DNA of 64,000 nucleotides from Pseudisothecium myosuroides (lineage: Eukaryota > Streptophyta > Bryopsida > Hypnales > Lembophyllaceae): positions 8,337,321 through 8,401,320 of the forward strand of contig OX637289.1 in NCBI GenBank assembly GCA_951799445.1, in the 5' to 3' direction. The position numbers and the translations under genes are program-made. Numbering within the stretch: position 1 is the stretch's first letter; each line of letters opens with the position of its first letter. The notes under the pieces were generated by a model. The model was not told where the DNA came from and did no database searches. It saw only the letters and a program-made list of their open reading frames with translations. Positions 1-12,266 of this stretch are shown here, one piece after another.

Positions 1-3000
1 GAGATAGAATCGCAGGTGATTCAGCATAGACAGATACTTTGGATTCCTGTACTTCAAGTTGGATGTTCCTGCAGCTAGTGTTTTATCAGCGTCCGCCTTG
101 AAGTAGAAATCCTTCATGACTGCTGACTCGAGCTGCTTCAGCACTGGACAATACGAGGAGTTGAGCCATTTGAAATCATCCACGTTCTGAACTTGAATGG
201 TAGCTGCGCCAGGAGGGTTGACCAAGAACCACATGCGCATAGCTCCGTAATTCAACTTGTCTGTAACGACATGAAAGACATGTTTGCTGGGGTCCTGCAA
301 CCACAGAAGACTCTCAGATACTGCGAAAGCTGTTCCCAGTTATTAAGACCTAAACAAGTGATGAAAACATCTCAAAATATTCCCCATTAGATAGACAGAG
401 TTCTCAATGCTAAGTGCGTTTAAACATTTAATCAAATCAACATAAAGAAAATTCAACGTTGACTTAATGTTGGGTTAATCTTAGCATAATAGTTGCCAGT
501 GAAATAACAAATTAATGCCAACGACACTAACATCAAACTAACATTAAGTTAAATCCATTAAATTGACATTAACTTCACATGAACTCAAAATGAAGAGTAT
601 AAGAATTTAATGCCTATTAACAGTAAGAAAATTGTCAACCTAATGGAGGGGGGCTTTTAGATGTGATAGTGGTCGCAATTTCCAACCAAATAATCAAAAT
701 GAGGCCAGTCCTACTAAGTCCAACACGGGTTCTATTGAATTTGAAAGGGAATACCTCGGCATGGGTGATGGTGGAATTAACCACAACTGCAGCTGCCAGA
801 ATGTTGTCAGAGAAAAGAGCATAGTGGAACAAGTCGGGATCCCCTAACCTATCTTCATTTGGGAACTCCCGTCTCTCTGATGGAAGCTTGTGATATTCTA
901 CTGTAAGTCTCATAGAGAAGCAATGGAGCCCCTTAGGGACAGTTTTAGCTGCCAATTGGCTCAAAAAAGTGCCCTGCTTTTTAAGGGCACGAGCGTTGTC
1001 CTCAGCAGCTTGGACCATGGCTCTCAGCTTCTTGACCATGATGCCCTTATCGTATTCCTTGTCACGAGCTTGAAGAAGAAGCTCACCCATAAGCTTCATT
1101 TTCTCATCAGCCCTGCAAACGGGCACATAGTAGGTTCCTTCTCAGTGACATGAATTGAAGAAAAGTCAAGAAACAAATGGATTTCAGTGCCAACAAGTGA
1201 CTCTAATGAGGCCTCCACCAGGTTCCATCTGTGTCACAGATTAACCATGAACAGAATATACGCACTGTTAGCTCACCCTGTTGGCATGACATACAATATC
1301 GAACAAATGCACATATAATATTTAACAAACGCATTTATGCTTACCCAGGTGGGAGCTCAGTATCAGAAGTCACATCACCAAGAGTAAATATATGCTCCTT
1401 GATTCGAAGCTTCAAGTCCCTAACAAGCTCAAAGTGGCTTTGGGACTGAGCAATATATGCATACATTCGAGCCATTATCAATTGGTCCCGCATCAACCTG
1501 GCTAACGCATCCGGATTTTCATAATCAGGATCCCGCCTCCAGGCACTGTATTTGCCAGTGATGTTATTGGCTACCACTTTTGACTTCTCTATGGCTTCAT
1601 TCTCCAGCTTCCTGACTTGCTCTTCATCGTAGTGTACCAGCCCTGTGAGCCTCTTCTGTTGCCTTGCTAGCCTTTCTTGCTGCAGCAGCAAAATCTTTCT
1701 TAGGAGATCGAACCTTGTATTCTACCTAGAAGTGTACACAAACTTATAGACGTAGTTGGCACCAAAACTGTTGAATTACTTCAATAAGTAACTGATAGGC
1801 GAGTCGATTAATGTATTCGTGGGTAACTAAGTAAAAGATGAGACCACCATTGTATATTCGCTCTTTACAGCATCCCACATGCACATGCCCAACCTCAAAT
1901 AATTGACAGAAGGAATAAAACAAAGAAAGCAAAATATCAGTCGAAACAAAAGTGGCATTTGGAACCTTTTACGACTTCCACCATTCATGGCTGCAGAAGA
2001 TAAAGGAAGAACGCTCATAGGGCAGAAAGCACAGCGGTATACTTAATGCTGAGAAATTACTCTTATCTGGGGGAAAATCATGGATAATAGCTGTCACCTT
2101 TCTTGCTAATTTGGTGGCTTCATCATCCTTGTTCGGAATGAATTGTATGATGCCATAACCTGCAACAACGTATACTTTAGAAACAAGTGCCAAGGCAAGC
2201 ATTACAAGCAGAGCAAGTTCGTGATTAACTGAATATATGTTCCATTATTTCAAAGGCGAGGAATTGATTGATGAGACTACATGATGCAACTTAAAGCCTT
2301 GAAGGGCCGCAAATGCAAGGTACCAGTTGCATCGGAAACTCCAAGGATGCGTTCTGGACTCTCAGATCCAATTTCCGCGGCCTTTGGTGATCCTTCACTA
2401 CTTGATTCCTCCTCGTAAGCTTTGATATCGAAGTTCAATTTGTCAATCTCCTCCTCTGAAACTATTTGAGAATCCTGGGGAGAACAATGAGTTAGCACTG
2501 TGACACGTGCAAAAACCACATTACATGTTCAAAAGCAGAAGCACAACAACCACTCATTCACTACTCCAAGGACCAAGTGTATATCAAAATTTTAAAAAAT
2601 CAGCATCTCATCGAGTATGTAAAATGAAGATAGTCTAAGAATTTGACTCGTAGCACCAGAAATCAAATCGTATGACAAAGACTGCAGAATCTTGCATATC
2701 TCAAAAACATAGAATTAGGGCTGTACAAAACATCGTTGCAAAATAGAAGACAAGAATTACCATTTGCTACACTCATCAACATGAAGATGAAGAGGTCAAT
2801 GCTTTGCAAGCACCTGATATCGAGACGCAAGAGTGCTTTCCTCCTGCAACCATGATGAGGACAGGTCTCTGCGTCCAACAATATTGAGATTCAATGGTCC
2901 ACTGTCTTCTGGATTTGCAGACACAATGTCAAGCACCTGCGATGAAATCAATCAAATGTACATTCTCAAAAAGAGTTCAACATATCAAGCTTGTAAAGAT

Positions 3001-4096
3001 AGCAGTTCGAAAAGCTTCGAACCGGTTCTCACATGTCTGATAGGTATCGGAGAAAAAGACAAATAAAATGAGACCAATGTTCAACCAAGGACAAAAATGA
3101 TCGGAATCCATAACTCCATAACGTTCATTACCAGAACAACTAGTGGGGTCCGTTTTGAAATTTGAGAGACACGGCAACATGGGGCCAAAATGTGAAACGT
3201 AACACATGTCAAGCTATTTTCTAAGATCCTTTCTAGATTCCTTCCGTTTCAAGGGTCCACCAAGGTAAAGTAGAGAAAAAGTTGCAGGTATATTCGCCAC
3301 TCCATTATTGTCAACAAGGGACTTTCAAGCATGGTACTGAATATCACGTCAAGCACAACAACGATCTGGGTCTAAAATTTACCTCTTTCGGGAACAATGC
3401 ATCTATAGCATCCAGTGCATTGTGTCTCCTCACTTCTTCTAATCTCGCCTACAATGCACACCAGTCATACAAATTCTTAGAACAAAATGGAGAACATACT
3501 AACTCGTGAACAACAGAAAATGCACCTAATGCTCACTGCCCATGAGTGAAGCTCGAAAAGTTCAGGTGACACCCACAGAATGTTCTATGATATCACCTGA
3601 GCAAAAACCATCCCAGGATCTTCTACAAAGACGGGTATTGCATTATAGTCGTGAATTGATACATACCGAGTACGCTGCATGGTCGTAAGCTAGACCTGCA
3701 CAGAGAGCAACCCCATCCATTGCTTAGACCAAGTCCAGATGAACAAGCGCAATATCAAAAGCACACATCAGGAACCATCTTGCAGTTTCTGATATCCCAT
3801 CATCGAATCCCAAAACCATTCAAGATAGTTACGTCGAATGCCCCTGCAGCTCAGCATATGCCCCACTACTGAGCCCGTAATTGGCCTCCAAGTCCTACGC
3901 AGTTGGATTGAAGTCTCCAGGGACAGCAAGTGAGCTTACCTGTGGAAAACAAGTGCGTTGTCCTTGATGCGATAAAAATAAGGGGAACACCAACGGAGAC
4001 GAAGAGAAGCGCAAAGATCGAATGTCGGTAACCACTACTTTTAGAACCATTGTTCCGCGTCGGCAAGCCCGACGGAGCACTCCTTCTAAACGCCAT
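1..4096 (-). CDS. GAUT1-like galacturonosyltransferase (GT8), 3' end outside the window
   Basis: Homogalacturonan (pectin) alpha-1,4-galacturonosyltransferase of family GT8, expected as a Golgi type II membrane protein. Exons read on the minus strand with phase-compatible GT-AG junctions: 4096-3940, 3695-3667 (only 29 nt), 3448-3383, 2936-2814, about 2475-2325, about 2159-2098 (least certain), 1721-1345, 1112-755 and 294-1. The N-terminus has basic residues followed by a signal anchor (FALLFVSVGVPLIFIA). The stem region carries LEEVRRHNALDAIDALFPKE and LRLRIKEH-type motifs, as in GAUT1. The catalytic part begins with KGLHCFSMRLTVEY, HYALFSDNILAAAVVVNSTI, KHVFHVVTDKLNYGAMRMWF and KYRNPKYLSMLNHLRFYL. 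The metal-binding DDD and later motifs lie beyond base 1. Family assignment is secure; assignment to the GAUT1 subgroup is a judgement from the N-terminal pattern. The exact donors of exons 5 and 6 need cDNA. Confidence 0.9.
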
Positions 4097-5734
4097 GAAG
4101 ATCTGGAACTGCGAGCACGTTGCGATGGAGTTGCGATGGGGTCCCTCCGCGATTCACGGGTAGAGGCGCAGGAGAGTGTTCGCGTTTTAGGGTTCGGACG
4201 TGACGAATTTGTTACTCCCTGCCGTCCCCTCTAATCGACACGGTTGATTGTCTCTTGCATTGGCTTCCGCTGGTCGTCAGCTTTTCGTAGAACTAGATCT
4301 CGTTCTATTGAGCTACGTTTCCAAACCGAGGAAGTCCTAACTAGTGTGAGTGAAGCGATTTGTCAAGTTGCTAATCACATTGGCAAAGAAACCCCAAATT
4401 TCGTAGGACATAAATTATTTCGCTACAAATGTGCCCAAATCCAATTCTAAAAATTCTAAAAATGGTGAGCACCGAGAGCTCCCGAATTACGAACCCTAAG
4501 ATGCGGAAAATCACACAACCAAGGGAAGCGATGGACCTGAAAGGGAGATCGGACAAGAGAGGGCGATGAGTTCAAATGGTGCGTCAGCGTCAGGATGCCA
4601 GAAACTCGCAGAAGCGCTCGAGGAATTCCGGCGAGGCTGCTCCTCCTTGCGGAGTTGGTTTGGACCTATACTAGACATCCCGTTCAGCAAGCACTAAGTT
4701 AACCCTTTACTGTGCACTAACTGATTTGTTGTAAGAATTTGCAATTGAAGTGAACTAAGTTATGCTTCTATAGTATGCAAAGGTAGAATTATCCATTTGT
4801 GAAAACTTGAGCATTTCAGCATGTAGGATATGGGAAATTTGTTAAGAAATTGAGGTCAATGTGTTTAAACATAAGGATGAGGAAGAATGTCAAAAAGAAA
4901 AGGATTTTTTTTTCCTAAGAATGAATATTTTATTCAATATAAATGTGGATTTTTCATCTGGATCCATTTTGGTCTCATAGACTCACCTATTACGATTAGC
5001 TTTGGCACTTCTCGAGGGAAGAGAGATGAGTGGATGAGAAGGTACAAACAAATAATCTTTTTAATGAACAGTGTATCCAATTGTTGTCCACAATGGGTCA
5101 GCCTATAAAGCCATTACAAGGGGGCTGTCCGGAATAGGTACTTCTACCATGGGTGCATAGTTTAGGAATGAAATTTGCTTGATCATTGGCATACTTATTA
5201 CAGGGTACTCAGGGTCTAGTTTGGATTGGACCTTCGCTTGGTTTGAACCACTAGGTTTTATTTAATTTATTTTTGAGTAATGCAAAAAGTCATCTTCACT
5301 ACCATACATCCCTCCGAGAAAATCTCACATTCATTTTTCAGAAGGATTATTTGGCATAATGAAGGCATTAAGCGGGAAATCTTTAATAACTAGTGGTTAC
5401 GTTTTTTCATTCGTTATTTTCTTGTGTCTCTTTAACATCTGAATACTTCTATATCATCCAAAATTTCTTTATCATTGTCTTCAAATTGTAACTATTGTGC
5501 TATAATATTTAGCGGACCTCAAATCATTTGCAATTTCCAAATTAACTTTGTATTTGAATGGCTGCTAAGATCTATTCTTAGCAAACAATTAGAGGTTAAC
5601 TGAAGCACTTAGATGCAATAGACTAAAGGTCACATGCGTACCTAGGTGGATATTGTGTCGTTAGTCAGAGTGAAAGAAATCTTTACGCTTCAATTTCTTA
5701 GGAGGCATTTATGTTGCGTATTTGTTGTCAAGGA
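4097..5734. other. Upstream region of the GAUT gene, no gene recognised
   Basis: The first 150 or so bases upstream of the GAUT start are relatively GC-rich and probably hold its 5' UTR and core promoter. I see no convincing TATA box. The rest becomes AT-rich, with only short ORFs that have no recognisable domain. Confidence 0.4.
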
Positions 5735-6001
5735 GGGAATTCTAAAAAATAGCAAGGTTTCTCATTTGAAAGACCGCGAGTTCCCAAACTGTAGAGAATG
5801 TGTGAACTCTTCTACATCAACAATTTGACGTGGTTGAGAGATTGTCACATCAGATACTAATAATTAATTTCTTAAATATTATTTTTATTTAAAAATTTAA
5901 ATTTTACATATTTTTATTTCAACAACAGTGCATTGGTTTCCAGCAAGGGAAAAAACCTTGAAAGTTAACAATCTCCTAAAGGCCTCAAAGACCATCTAAT
6001 G
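5735..6001. mobile_element. Degenerate CATTAG-type MITE remnant
   Basis: The right end (GGCCTCAAAGACCATCTAATG, ending at 6001) matches the right ends of the intact family members at 7044-7336, 27689-27972 and 24825-25133. The left side retains a weaker match around the segment containing GAGTTCCCAAA. The interior has the family's TGACGTGG-type motif followed by an AT-rich core. The left boundary is approximate. Confidence 0.45.
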
Positions 6002-7043
6002 CATCAGACGCTGCCCTCGCCACCCTCATCGCCACCCTATTTTTTCCTCAGAATTTCCTCCTTGATAGGGATTACTATGCAAGTAACCAATGCACTAATA
6101 ATAAAATTTAGCGTTATTTTTCTGATCCTTAAATTCACTCTAATTTTCATTTAGTTGACAAATTAGTGTTGATGTTGGATACTAATTTAGTGCAAGTAAA
6201 CAATCTCAATTCTAATTTAATTTTTTTGTTGAAGATTTAGTTGACAATTAGTATTCATGCTGCTATTTAGTGTTGGTAACATTGGCAATGTTGTTGCTAT
6301 TTAGTGTTAGAATTTGTAATTAGTGTTGCAAACACTAATTTCATTATTAATGTACTAATATCAAGAAAAAAGAATTTTTTTTTAAAATACAAAAATTTGA
6401 AAAACTATTTTTCAAATTCCTTTGTATAGGAATGGAACAAATTTTATCAAACCATTCCTTTTCTTAAGCATCTGGCTATCCTAACCACTTGGTTACCATA
6501 TTGTAGTCCGCTAGAATGATAAAGCTAATTATATAATTCTATGAACATGGATGAAGCTTGAAAAATAAAAATAAAATTTTTATCCAAAAATTTGTACTAT
6601 CATCCTCAAACGAACTTTATTGTTTCAAGATAGAGATTTCATCCATTGAAAAAGGGAATAGATCATACCACATGCTTCCTTAAGAAAAAAAATTAAAAAA
6701 AAAATCTCAACATTTGGATGTTTTGATTCCCTTCCTAGTTTCATTCCTTACTTGCTAGCTTTCTTTTCATTTATTTGGCAAGTGCAAGGTGTAATCTTCA
6801 GTTCTTCACTAGAGTGATGAAGCTATTTAGATCTTTGGATATGTTTGAAACATACAAAATACGAGACAAAATATGAATGTAAACTCATTCATTCATTCAG
6901 AAATACATTCATCCCCCCCAAATAGTATCATTCCAAAGTTTTTAAGTAATTTAGTCATTTCATCTACAAAAAAGGAGAATAAAAAATTTCTACTAAACAT
7001 TTAAATTGATTTTAACCAAATTTTTGATGAAAAAACATATACC
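6002..7043. other. AT-rich intergenic DNA
   Basis: No ORF with a recognisable domain. Around 6150-6370 an imperfect motif resembling TTTAGTGTTG recurs, interspersed with TTAGTTGACAA, suggesting an eroded simple repeat. Confidence 0.5.
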
Positions 7044-7336
7044 CATTAGAAGAGAAATGAGGCCAAAGAAGGGCCGCAAATTATCTTGGAGTTCCCAAGC
7101 TTGGGAGCTTAGTTCCACTGAAATATTCCCATGCCACATAGACTACTGACGTGGCGGGGACATTGCCACGTCAACAAATTATTAAAAAAATATTTTTCCT
7201 AAAAATATTTAAAAAATTGCCAAAAATAGATTTTTTTTCAATTTTCTTTTTCACTCTCAATGATGGAAATAGCTTGTTCCCAACATAGGAAACAACCCTG
7301 AAATGGCCCTTTCATGGCCTCATTTTTCCTCTAATG
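7044..7336. mobile_element. CATTAG-type MITE, intact
   Basis: About 293 bp bounded by CATTAGAAGAGAAATGAGG and the inverted CCTCATTTTTCCTCTAATG. Just inside are GTTCCCAAGCTTGGGA on the left and TTGTTCCCAACATAGGAA on the right. Internally it has TGACGTGGCGGGGACATTGCCACGTCA, a near-palindrome, then an AT-rich run. No coding capacity, so transposition would depend on a transposase elsewhere. The same architecture recurs at 9416, 24825 and 27689. Confidence 0.75.
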
Positions 7337-7555
7337 CTATGTTTTTTCATCAAACTTTCATCCTAGCTCACTAATCAACTATAACAATTATAATGTACAA
7401 ACATGTACAACGCTTTATTAATATGTCAAAAGCAAAAACATTCAAGTCCGTCCTCCTACTAGTCTTGAGATTCACTATTGTACAATTCTTCCCTTCAACT
7501 AGTAGTCCCATTCCGATCATCTAGTGCAATAAACAATAAGCCAAACATATAAAAT

Positions 7556-7735
7556 TTAATCAACTAACGCAACCAAGCAATACCCCAACCGTTTTGTTTT
7601 CTTCTCAACCCTCACCATCATCCCATGAAGAACAAGTGTGTTCTCCATTTCATGAACTTCAAGGGCCAAGCTCTTGACAATTTGATCCACCTTCTCTAAA
7701 CTAGCTCTCATCTTCATCTTCATCCCCATTTCCAT
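7556..7735 (-). pseudogene. Small ORF downstream of the Dof-like fragment
   Basis: A 59-codon minus-strand ORF starting at 7735, Met-rich at the start and then helical (SLEKVDQIVKSLALEVHEME). Just upstream, in other frames, are acidic coding-like stretches (DIEDEEEINNSLEKTEDEVE around 7830-7780). Together with the Dof-like ORF at 7904-8299 this could be one protein broken by frameshifts, with a zinc finger, 26-residue repeats, an acidic linker and a coiled coil. I do not recognise the C-terminal part. No transcript evidence is available, so this is only a coding-potential call. Confidence 0.3.
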
Positions 7736-7903
7736 CCAAAGTTTCCTCCTTCATTTCTTTCTTTAGAGTCTTTAGTTTCCACCTCATCCTCAGTTTTCTC
7801 TAAAGAGTTGTTGATTTCCTCCTCATCCTCAATATCCCCTATTGATTTGTTTTGGATTTCAAGTCCACTTGCTACACGATTTGTTGTTTCAGAAAAGCCT
7901 TGC

Positions 7904-8299
7904 CTACTTGAGCGCGCCTTTGTTTGTATCTAGGTGCCTTGCCAATCCATTGCCCTCCCCAATTTCTACACCTTCACCTTGAAACTTGAACGTGCCTTTG
8001 TTTGTATCCAAGTGCCTTGCCAATCCAGTGCTCTCCCCAATTTCTACACTTTCACCTTGAAGATTGCCAGTCTTAGCTTCCATTGTAGCTTGTTTGGTTT
8101 TGTTCTTGGCCTTTTGATATGATTCTCTCAACTTTCCTCCAAAGGTGAATAAGCGCTTGCAACCGTTACAAAAAAAACGAGGTTGGTCATATTTCTTGTT
8201 GTTGAAATATCGCATTACAACGTCCATTGATCGACACTCTGAACGAGAACATTCTCTTTGTACGTTGTTCAAGATGCTTTTACGAATCAACTTTTCCAA
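7904..8299 (-). CDS. Dof-like zinc finger protein fragment with 26-residue repeats
   Basis: The segment from RSMDVVMRYF to LFTFGGKLRES matches the plant Dof DNA-binding domain. Exactly 21 residues separate the second cysteine from the CNGC pair, with the landmarks RYFNNKKYDQPRFFC and FGGKLR. Two departures stand out: the first pair is C-x4-C (CSRSEC) rather than C-x2-C, and the usual aromatic RYW is RLF. The finger is followed by two copies of a 26-residue unit containing VEIGE and GLARHLDTNKG, encoded by a 78-bp tandem duplication. The reading frame extends upstream of the marked start (PPRPDLEKL) after a possible acceptor near 8317, so the 5' end is unknown. It could be a diverged Dof factor, a captured fragment carried by a transposon, or a pseudogene. 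Confidence 0.55.
   Translation of the reverse strand: MEKLIRKSILNNVQRECSRSECRSMDVVMRYFNNKKYDQPRFFCNGCKRLFTFGGKLRESYQKAKNKTKQATMEAKTGNLQGESVEIGESTGLARHLDTNKGTFKFQGEGVEIGEGNGLARHLDTNKGALK
7911..8068 (-). repeat. 78-bp tandem duplication inside the Dof-like ORF
   Basis: Two neighbouring copies read CGTGCCTTTGTTTGTAT, then GTGCCTTGCCAATCCA, then CTCCCCAATTTCTACAC on the plus strand, with few mismatches. The 78-bp period keeps the frame (26 codons), so the protein carries two repeats. Confidence 0.75.
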
Positions 8300-9415
8300 A
8301 TCAGGTCGAGGCGGCTGAGAGTAGGTGCCATGGTGTATATTTTTCCTAAATATGGTAGTGAATCAATGAAATCATTTATTGGAACACATTTAGTACGCTT
8401 ACATTTTTTGGAGAAAATATACTACCAGTAGGTCTACTGCACAATAATAAAATAAAATTTATGGCATCTACACTAGTCAAGAAAGAAACCCGATTTAAGT
8501 CTTACAAATAAGCAAACTAGTATCTAAGAAATGAGAACATGGACTATTCATTTATAATGTTCATTCTTTAGAAAATATACTATCAAATCATCTAAAATAA
8601 AAGTTGACCTTGCAAAAATTACTTACCGGCTTTTAATGGGCTGATATCTCAAGAAATTGACAAAATTGAAGTAGTTCGCTTGTCAAGAAGATGAGGGAAA
8701 TACCTAGCAAAATGAATAAACATCCCAAAATCAATAGGACACAAAAAAACAAGACTGTTCACAATGATCAATGCCCAAATTTGACAAAGACAATATAAAC
8801 AAGTTAGATGACAATTCAAGCAATTCCAAATGGATGAATGAAATCTAGCAAAAATTTACTTGTGCAAGATAATGTATATATATAATAAGTAACTTCTAAG
8901 AAACCAAGTTTTTTAGCAACAATAGATTATTTCAATTTTGTAGCATGCCTACATGGAAAAGCAATAACAAAACATGAACTCTAGCACAAACTAAGTCTTT
9001 TTATTTAGACAACTATCAACTTACTAGTTCCACCAACCTATACAAACGTCTAGACTATCCTCACCTTGAAATGCAAAAATTGTCCACTCAATGCAACTCT
9101 AAGCTCTTCTTAGAACAAAATGGTAATGGGAGAAGCGCGGCTTCTAGTTAACTTTATAGTCTTTGGAAAAAATAGTCTTGCCGGTTAGATAACTAATAAT
9201 GCTTATCTTGATAGTAGTGTAGTAGTATTGGATAGAAATCCAACTCTTGGTGGTTGGAATTACTCTTGATAATGTTTGCTTCTTCAATTGGATGTAATCA
9301 CTCAACTCCAAATTCTTCCATGTATACAAATGGATGATTTTGAGTTAGTAAGAGAATTATAGCTGTTAGTTTATGGCCCTCGATAGGATAGTCTTGATAG
9401 GTGGGTACTAATAAT
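8300..9415. other. AT-rich intergenic DNA
   Basis: No recognisable gene, RNA or terminal repeat. Confidence 0.5.
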
Positions 9416-9694
9416 CATTAGAAAAAATTTCAGCCCTCAAGAAGGCCGTTTTGGATTTTCGGGACCCCCGAGGTGCAATTATAGGAAAAAAAAATATTGA
9501 ATTTTTTTTAAAAAAAATTTAAAAAAATTTAAAAAAATAAAATCTGACGTGCTGCTGACGTGGCACAGAAATGCCACTTCATTTTTTATTTTTTATTTTA
9601 AAAATATTTTCCTTTTTTCTTTTTTTCCTCTAAATGCACCGGGGGGGGGGTGCAAGACTCGCGGCCTTCTTGAGGGCTGAAATTTTTTCTAATG
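9416..9694. mobile_element. CATTAG-type MITE with perfect 33-bp terminal inverted repeats
   Basis: Left end 9416-9448 and right end 9662-9694 are exact reverse complements. Both carry CATTAGAAAAAATTTCAG followed by CCCTCAAGAAGGCCG. Inside are GCTGACGTGGCACAGAAATG, runs of A and T, and a G10 run near 9642. Perfect termini suggest this is among the youngest members. It has no coding capacity. I could not settle on a target-site duplication. Confidence 0.85.
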
Positions 9695-12266
9695 TATGTT
9701 GGTCTCTTTGGTTGTGTAGGATTACAAGGTAGAAATGTAAGTTCCAATAATTATGTAGAATCACATGCTAATACTATTTGCTTTGTTGATGGAATGGGAT
9801 CAACCTTTCTTTTATTTTATGAGAAAGTGCTAGTCTGGCAATCACTTAAAATTTAGTGAAGTTTTGTATTTCTACAGTCATCCATCTTTTGGACCAAAAA
9901 ACACTTTTCAATAATATTCATGCACTTTTTTTTATCTTAAATTCTTAAGTATGGGGAGAGGAAATTCTTTTGAACGCAACTAGCAAGAAAATTCTTGAAT
10001 TAATGAATTGTCTTCAAGTGTATTGTATATTACCAATTTATTAGAACAATTATTTTTTTAATTTATCACTCACTTCTAAATCTCTAAGAATATAGATTAA
10101 CCTTTTAAAGACGTCAAAATAAAAGTATCCTTTGGATGGTCGAAGAGTTCTTTTTTCCACATTGAAAATCAATTTTTTGGTATACAACTTTGTTAATGCT
10201 ATATTCACATTATTGGATTAAGTTCAAGTCATAATATTTATATTTATTGTTTTTTAATTTGATTTGGAATATTTAATCAAAAAATGGTCTATTTGCATTA
10301 TATTTTTTTAATAATTTGAGCTTGTTTCCCTTGAAACTTGGTTTTGACATTCAAAATGATTTTTTTTGCTTTTGAGCAAAACAAATAGAAGGAAGCTTTT
10401 GAAGTGTAGTCTCTATTTCACTTGAAAAAATTCAAAAAATCCTTAAAAATAATTTTTTTATTTAAGTTTGAAATTGAAGATTTATAACTGTGCTTCTAAA
10501 TAAAGAATGGCACATAAATTTTCCTTATACTATAGAATTCTATATTATCCCTTAAGCACCCTACATGATCAAAAATGTCTCCACATAGTTTAGAAGTTTA
10601 ATTCAAAGTATTATAACTTTTGCATCTAAGGTCCAAATTTAATAAAACTTGTTGGGAATTTGCATTCTCTCTTCAGATCAATCCAAGATCTCTTGATTTT
10701 GGAGGAGTCATTCAAAGTTCACAGGTTCAATTTGAGTTCATCAAACTGCATTTTGATGGTTGCAACTTTGGGGGCTTGTATCTCCTCCATCAAATGCTTG
10801 TTTTCAATAAAATTTGACAGGTTTGAATTTCCTTTAAATCTAGTTTTTCGTCCATATGTTCATGTCAATCCAAGTTGTTTTGAATGTTTGGGAGCCATTT
10901 GAAGTGCAAAATCTGGACATTTTTGGATTACAATGACGTGTTTCTTCTTTATACCGTGTCTATTTCTAATTAAAAAATTTAGAAAAATTGTACATATTAG
11001 TCTAGTTTGTGTGGTTAAAATTTTATATCAATCCAAAAAGTTATGAATGTTTGAGAAGAATTTTAGTAGGAGGATGTTCAACCTTAATTTCAGTAAGAGG
11101 ATGTTCAATTTTAATTTTAGTAGGAGGATCTTTGCTACTTTTTGACATTTCAAAGCCATTTTGCAATACAATGAGTCATTTGTATAATATTTTTTTTCAC
11201 CAATGTGTTTGTACTACTGGTTTTGAAGCACTTTAGACTTTAATTTTTTTCATTTGAATAGGTTTAGAAATCAAATTTCACCTCTAGTGTGTTTTTAGGA
11301 AAATTTCAACATCTTTTTCAACACAAACATTATAATCTTGCAATATGTTTAGTCAAATCACTCCAAATTTGATTCGCGTCATTTACAACATGTACATTAC
11401 AAGATTATATGGTTGAGGTTTTTATACCTCAGTGACGTTTAGACCTATAATACTTTAAAAGCAATGATGTTTTTAAACTCAAAATTGCTAGGACTTCTTA
11501 GGGGTTATAATGTACTCTGTACTTCTCTAGTAGTCTCATTCCTTTAAAAATTCCTCCTTCATATACCAAGGATGCATATTTTCTCCTTGAATGCACTCCA
11601 CTGGCACTTGAAGGCAGAATTGGATGCATGGGTGGGAATGGATATGCCTATCTTATTGTAAAATTTCTAGATTTTCAAAGCAAGTTTTGTGAATGATATG
11701 AATTTCTCACTTTTTTTTCCCAAAAATTCATGAAAATTTGATAGTTTCACAAAAGAATTTGAAAATTTTATGACATACATTATACGAGAAGGTCATATTT
11801 GACAAAGAGATGCCAAAATGGAATTTCTATGTTAGATTTTGACAAATTCATGTCACCTTGTACCATCATTAGATGCCATGTGACGCTTTTTGACAAAACT
11901 ACTTAATTTATGTCCAATCTGAACCTTCACATAGGACATTCAACATGCAACTTCATCTCTAAAAAATAAAATAAATTTTCTATCATTATAAATAGCTGCA
12001 AAATGGAGGATACAAAGTGTAGAATTTTGAGGTTTGCCTACACAGATATGGGCTCAATTGAAACTGCAATTATGACTAATCAATAAAAATCAAATGCTAA
12101 AGATAGAGAGTGCATTGCATTTTTAGTGAATTTTGAAGTAAATTTTGTAGATTGACCGAAGTCAGATTCCAGGTGGAACCGTCGTCTTCAACCTCTCGTA
12201 GGAGCCCACACCAAAAGCCATTTGCAGGCGCAGAGCTTTATATTTACGGTGAATTGCAGCGCACAG
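9695..12266. other. AT-rich intergenic DNA upstream of the phosphatase gene
   Basis: No convincing gene. At about 11065-11133 a 27-bp unit (AGTAGGAGGATGTTCAA plus an AT tail) occurs about 2.5 times in tandem. The last 200 bp before 12267 probably holds the promoter and 5' UTR of the phosphatase gene. Confidence 0.45.
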
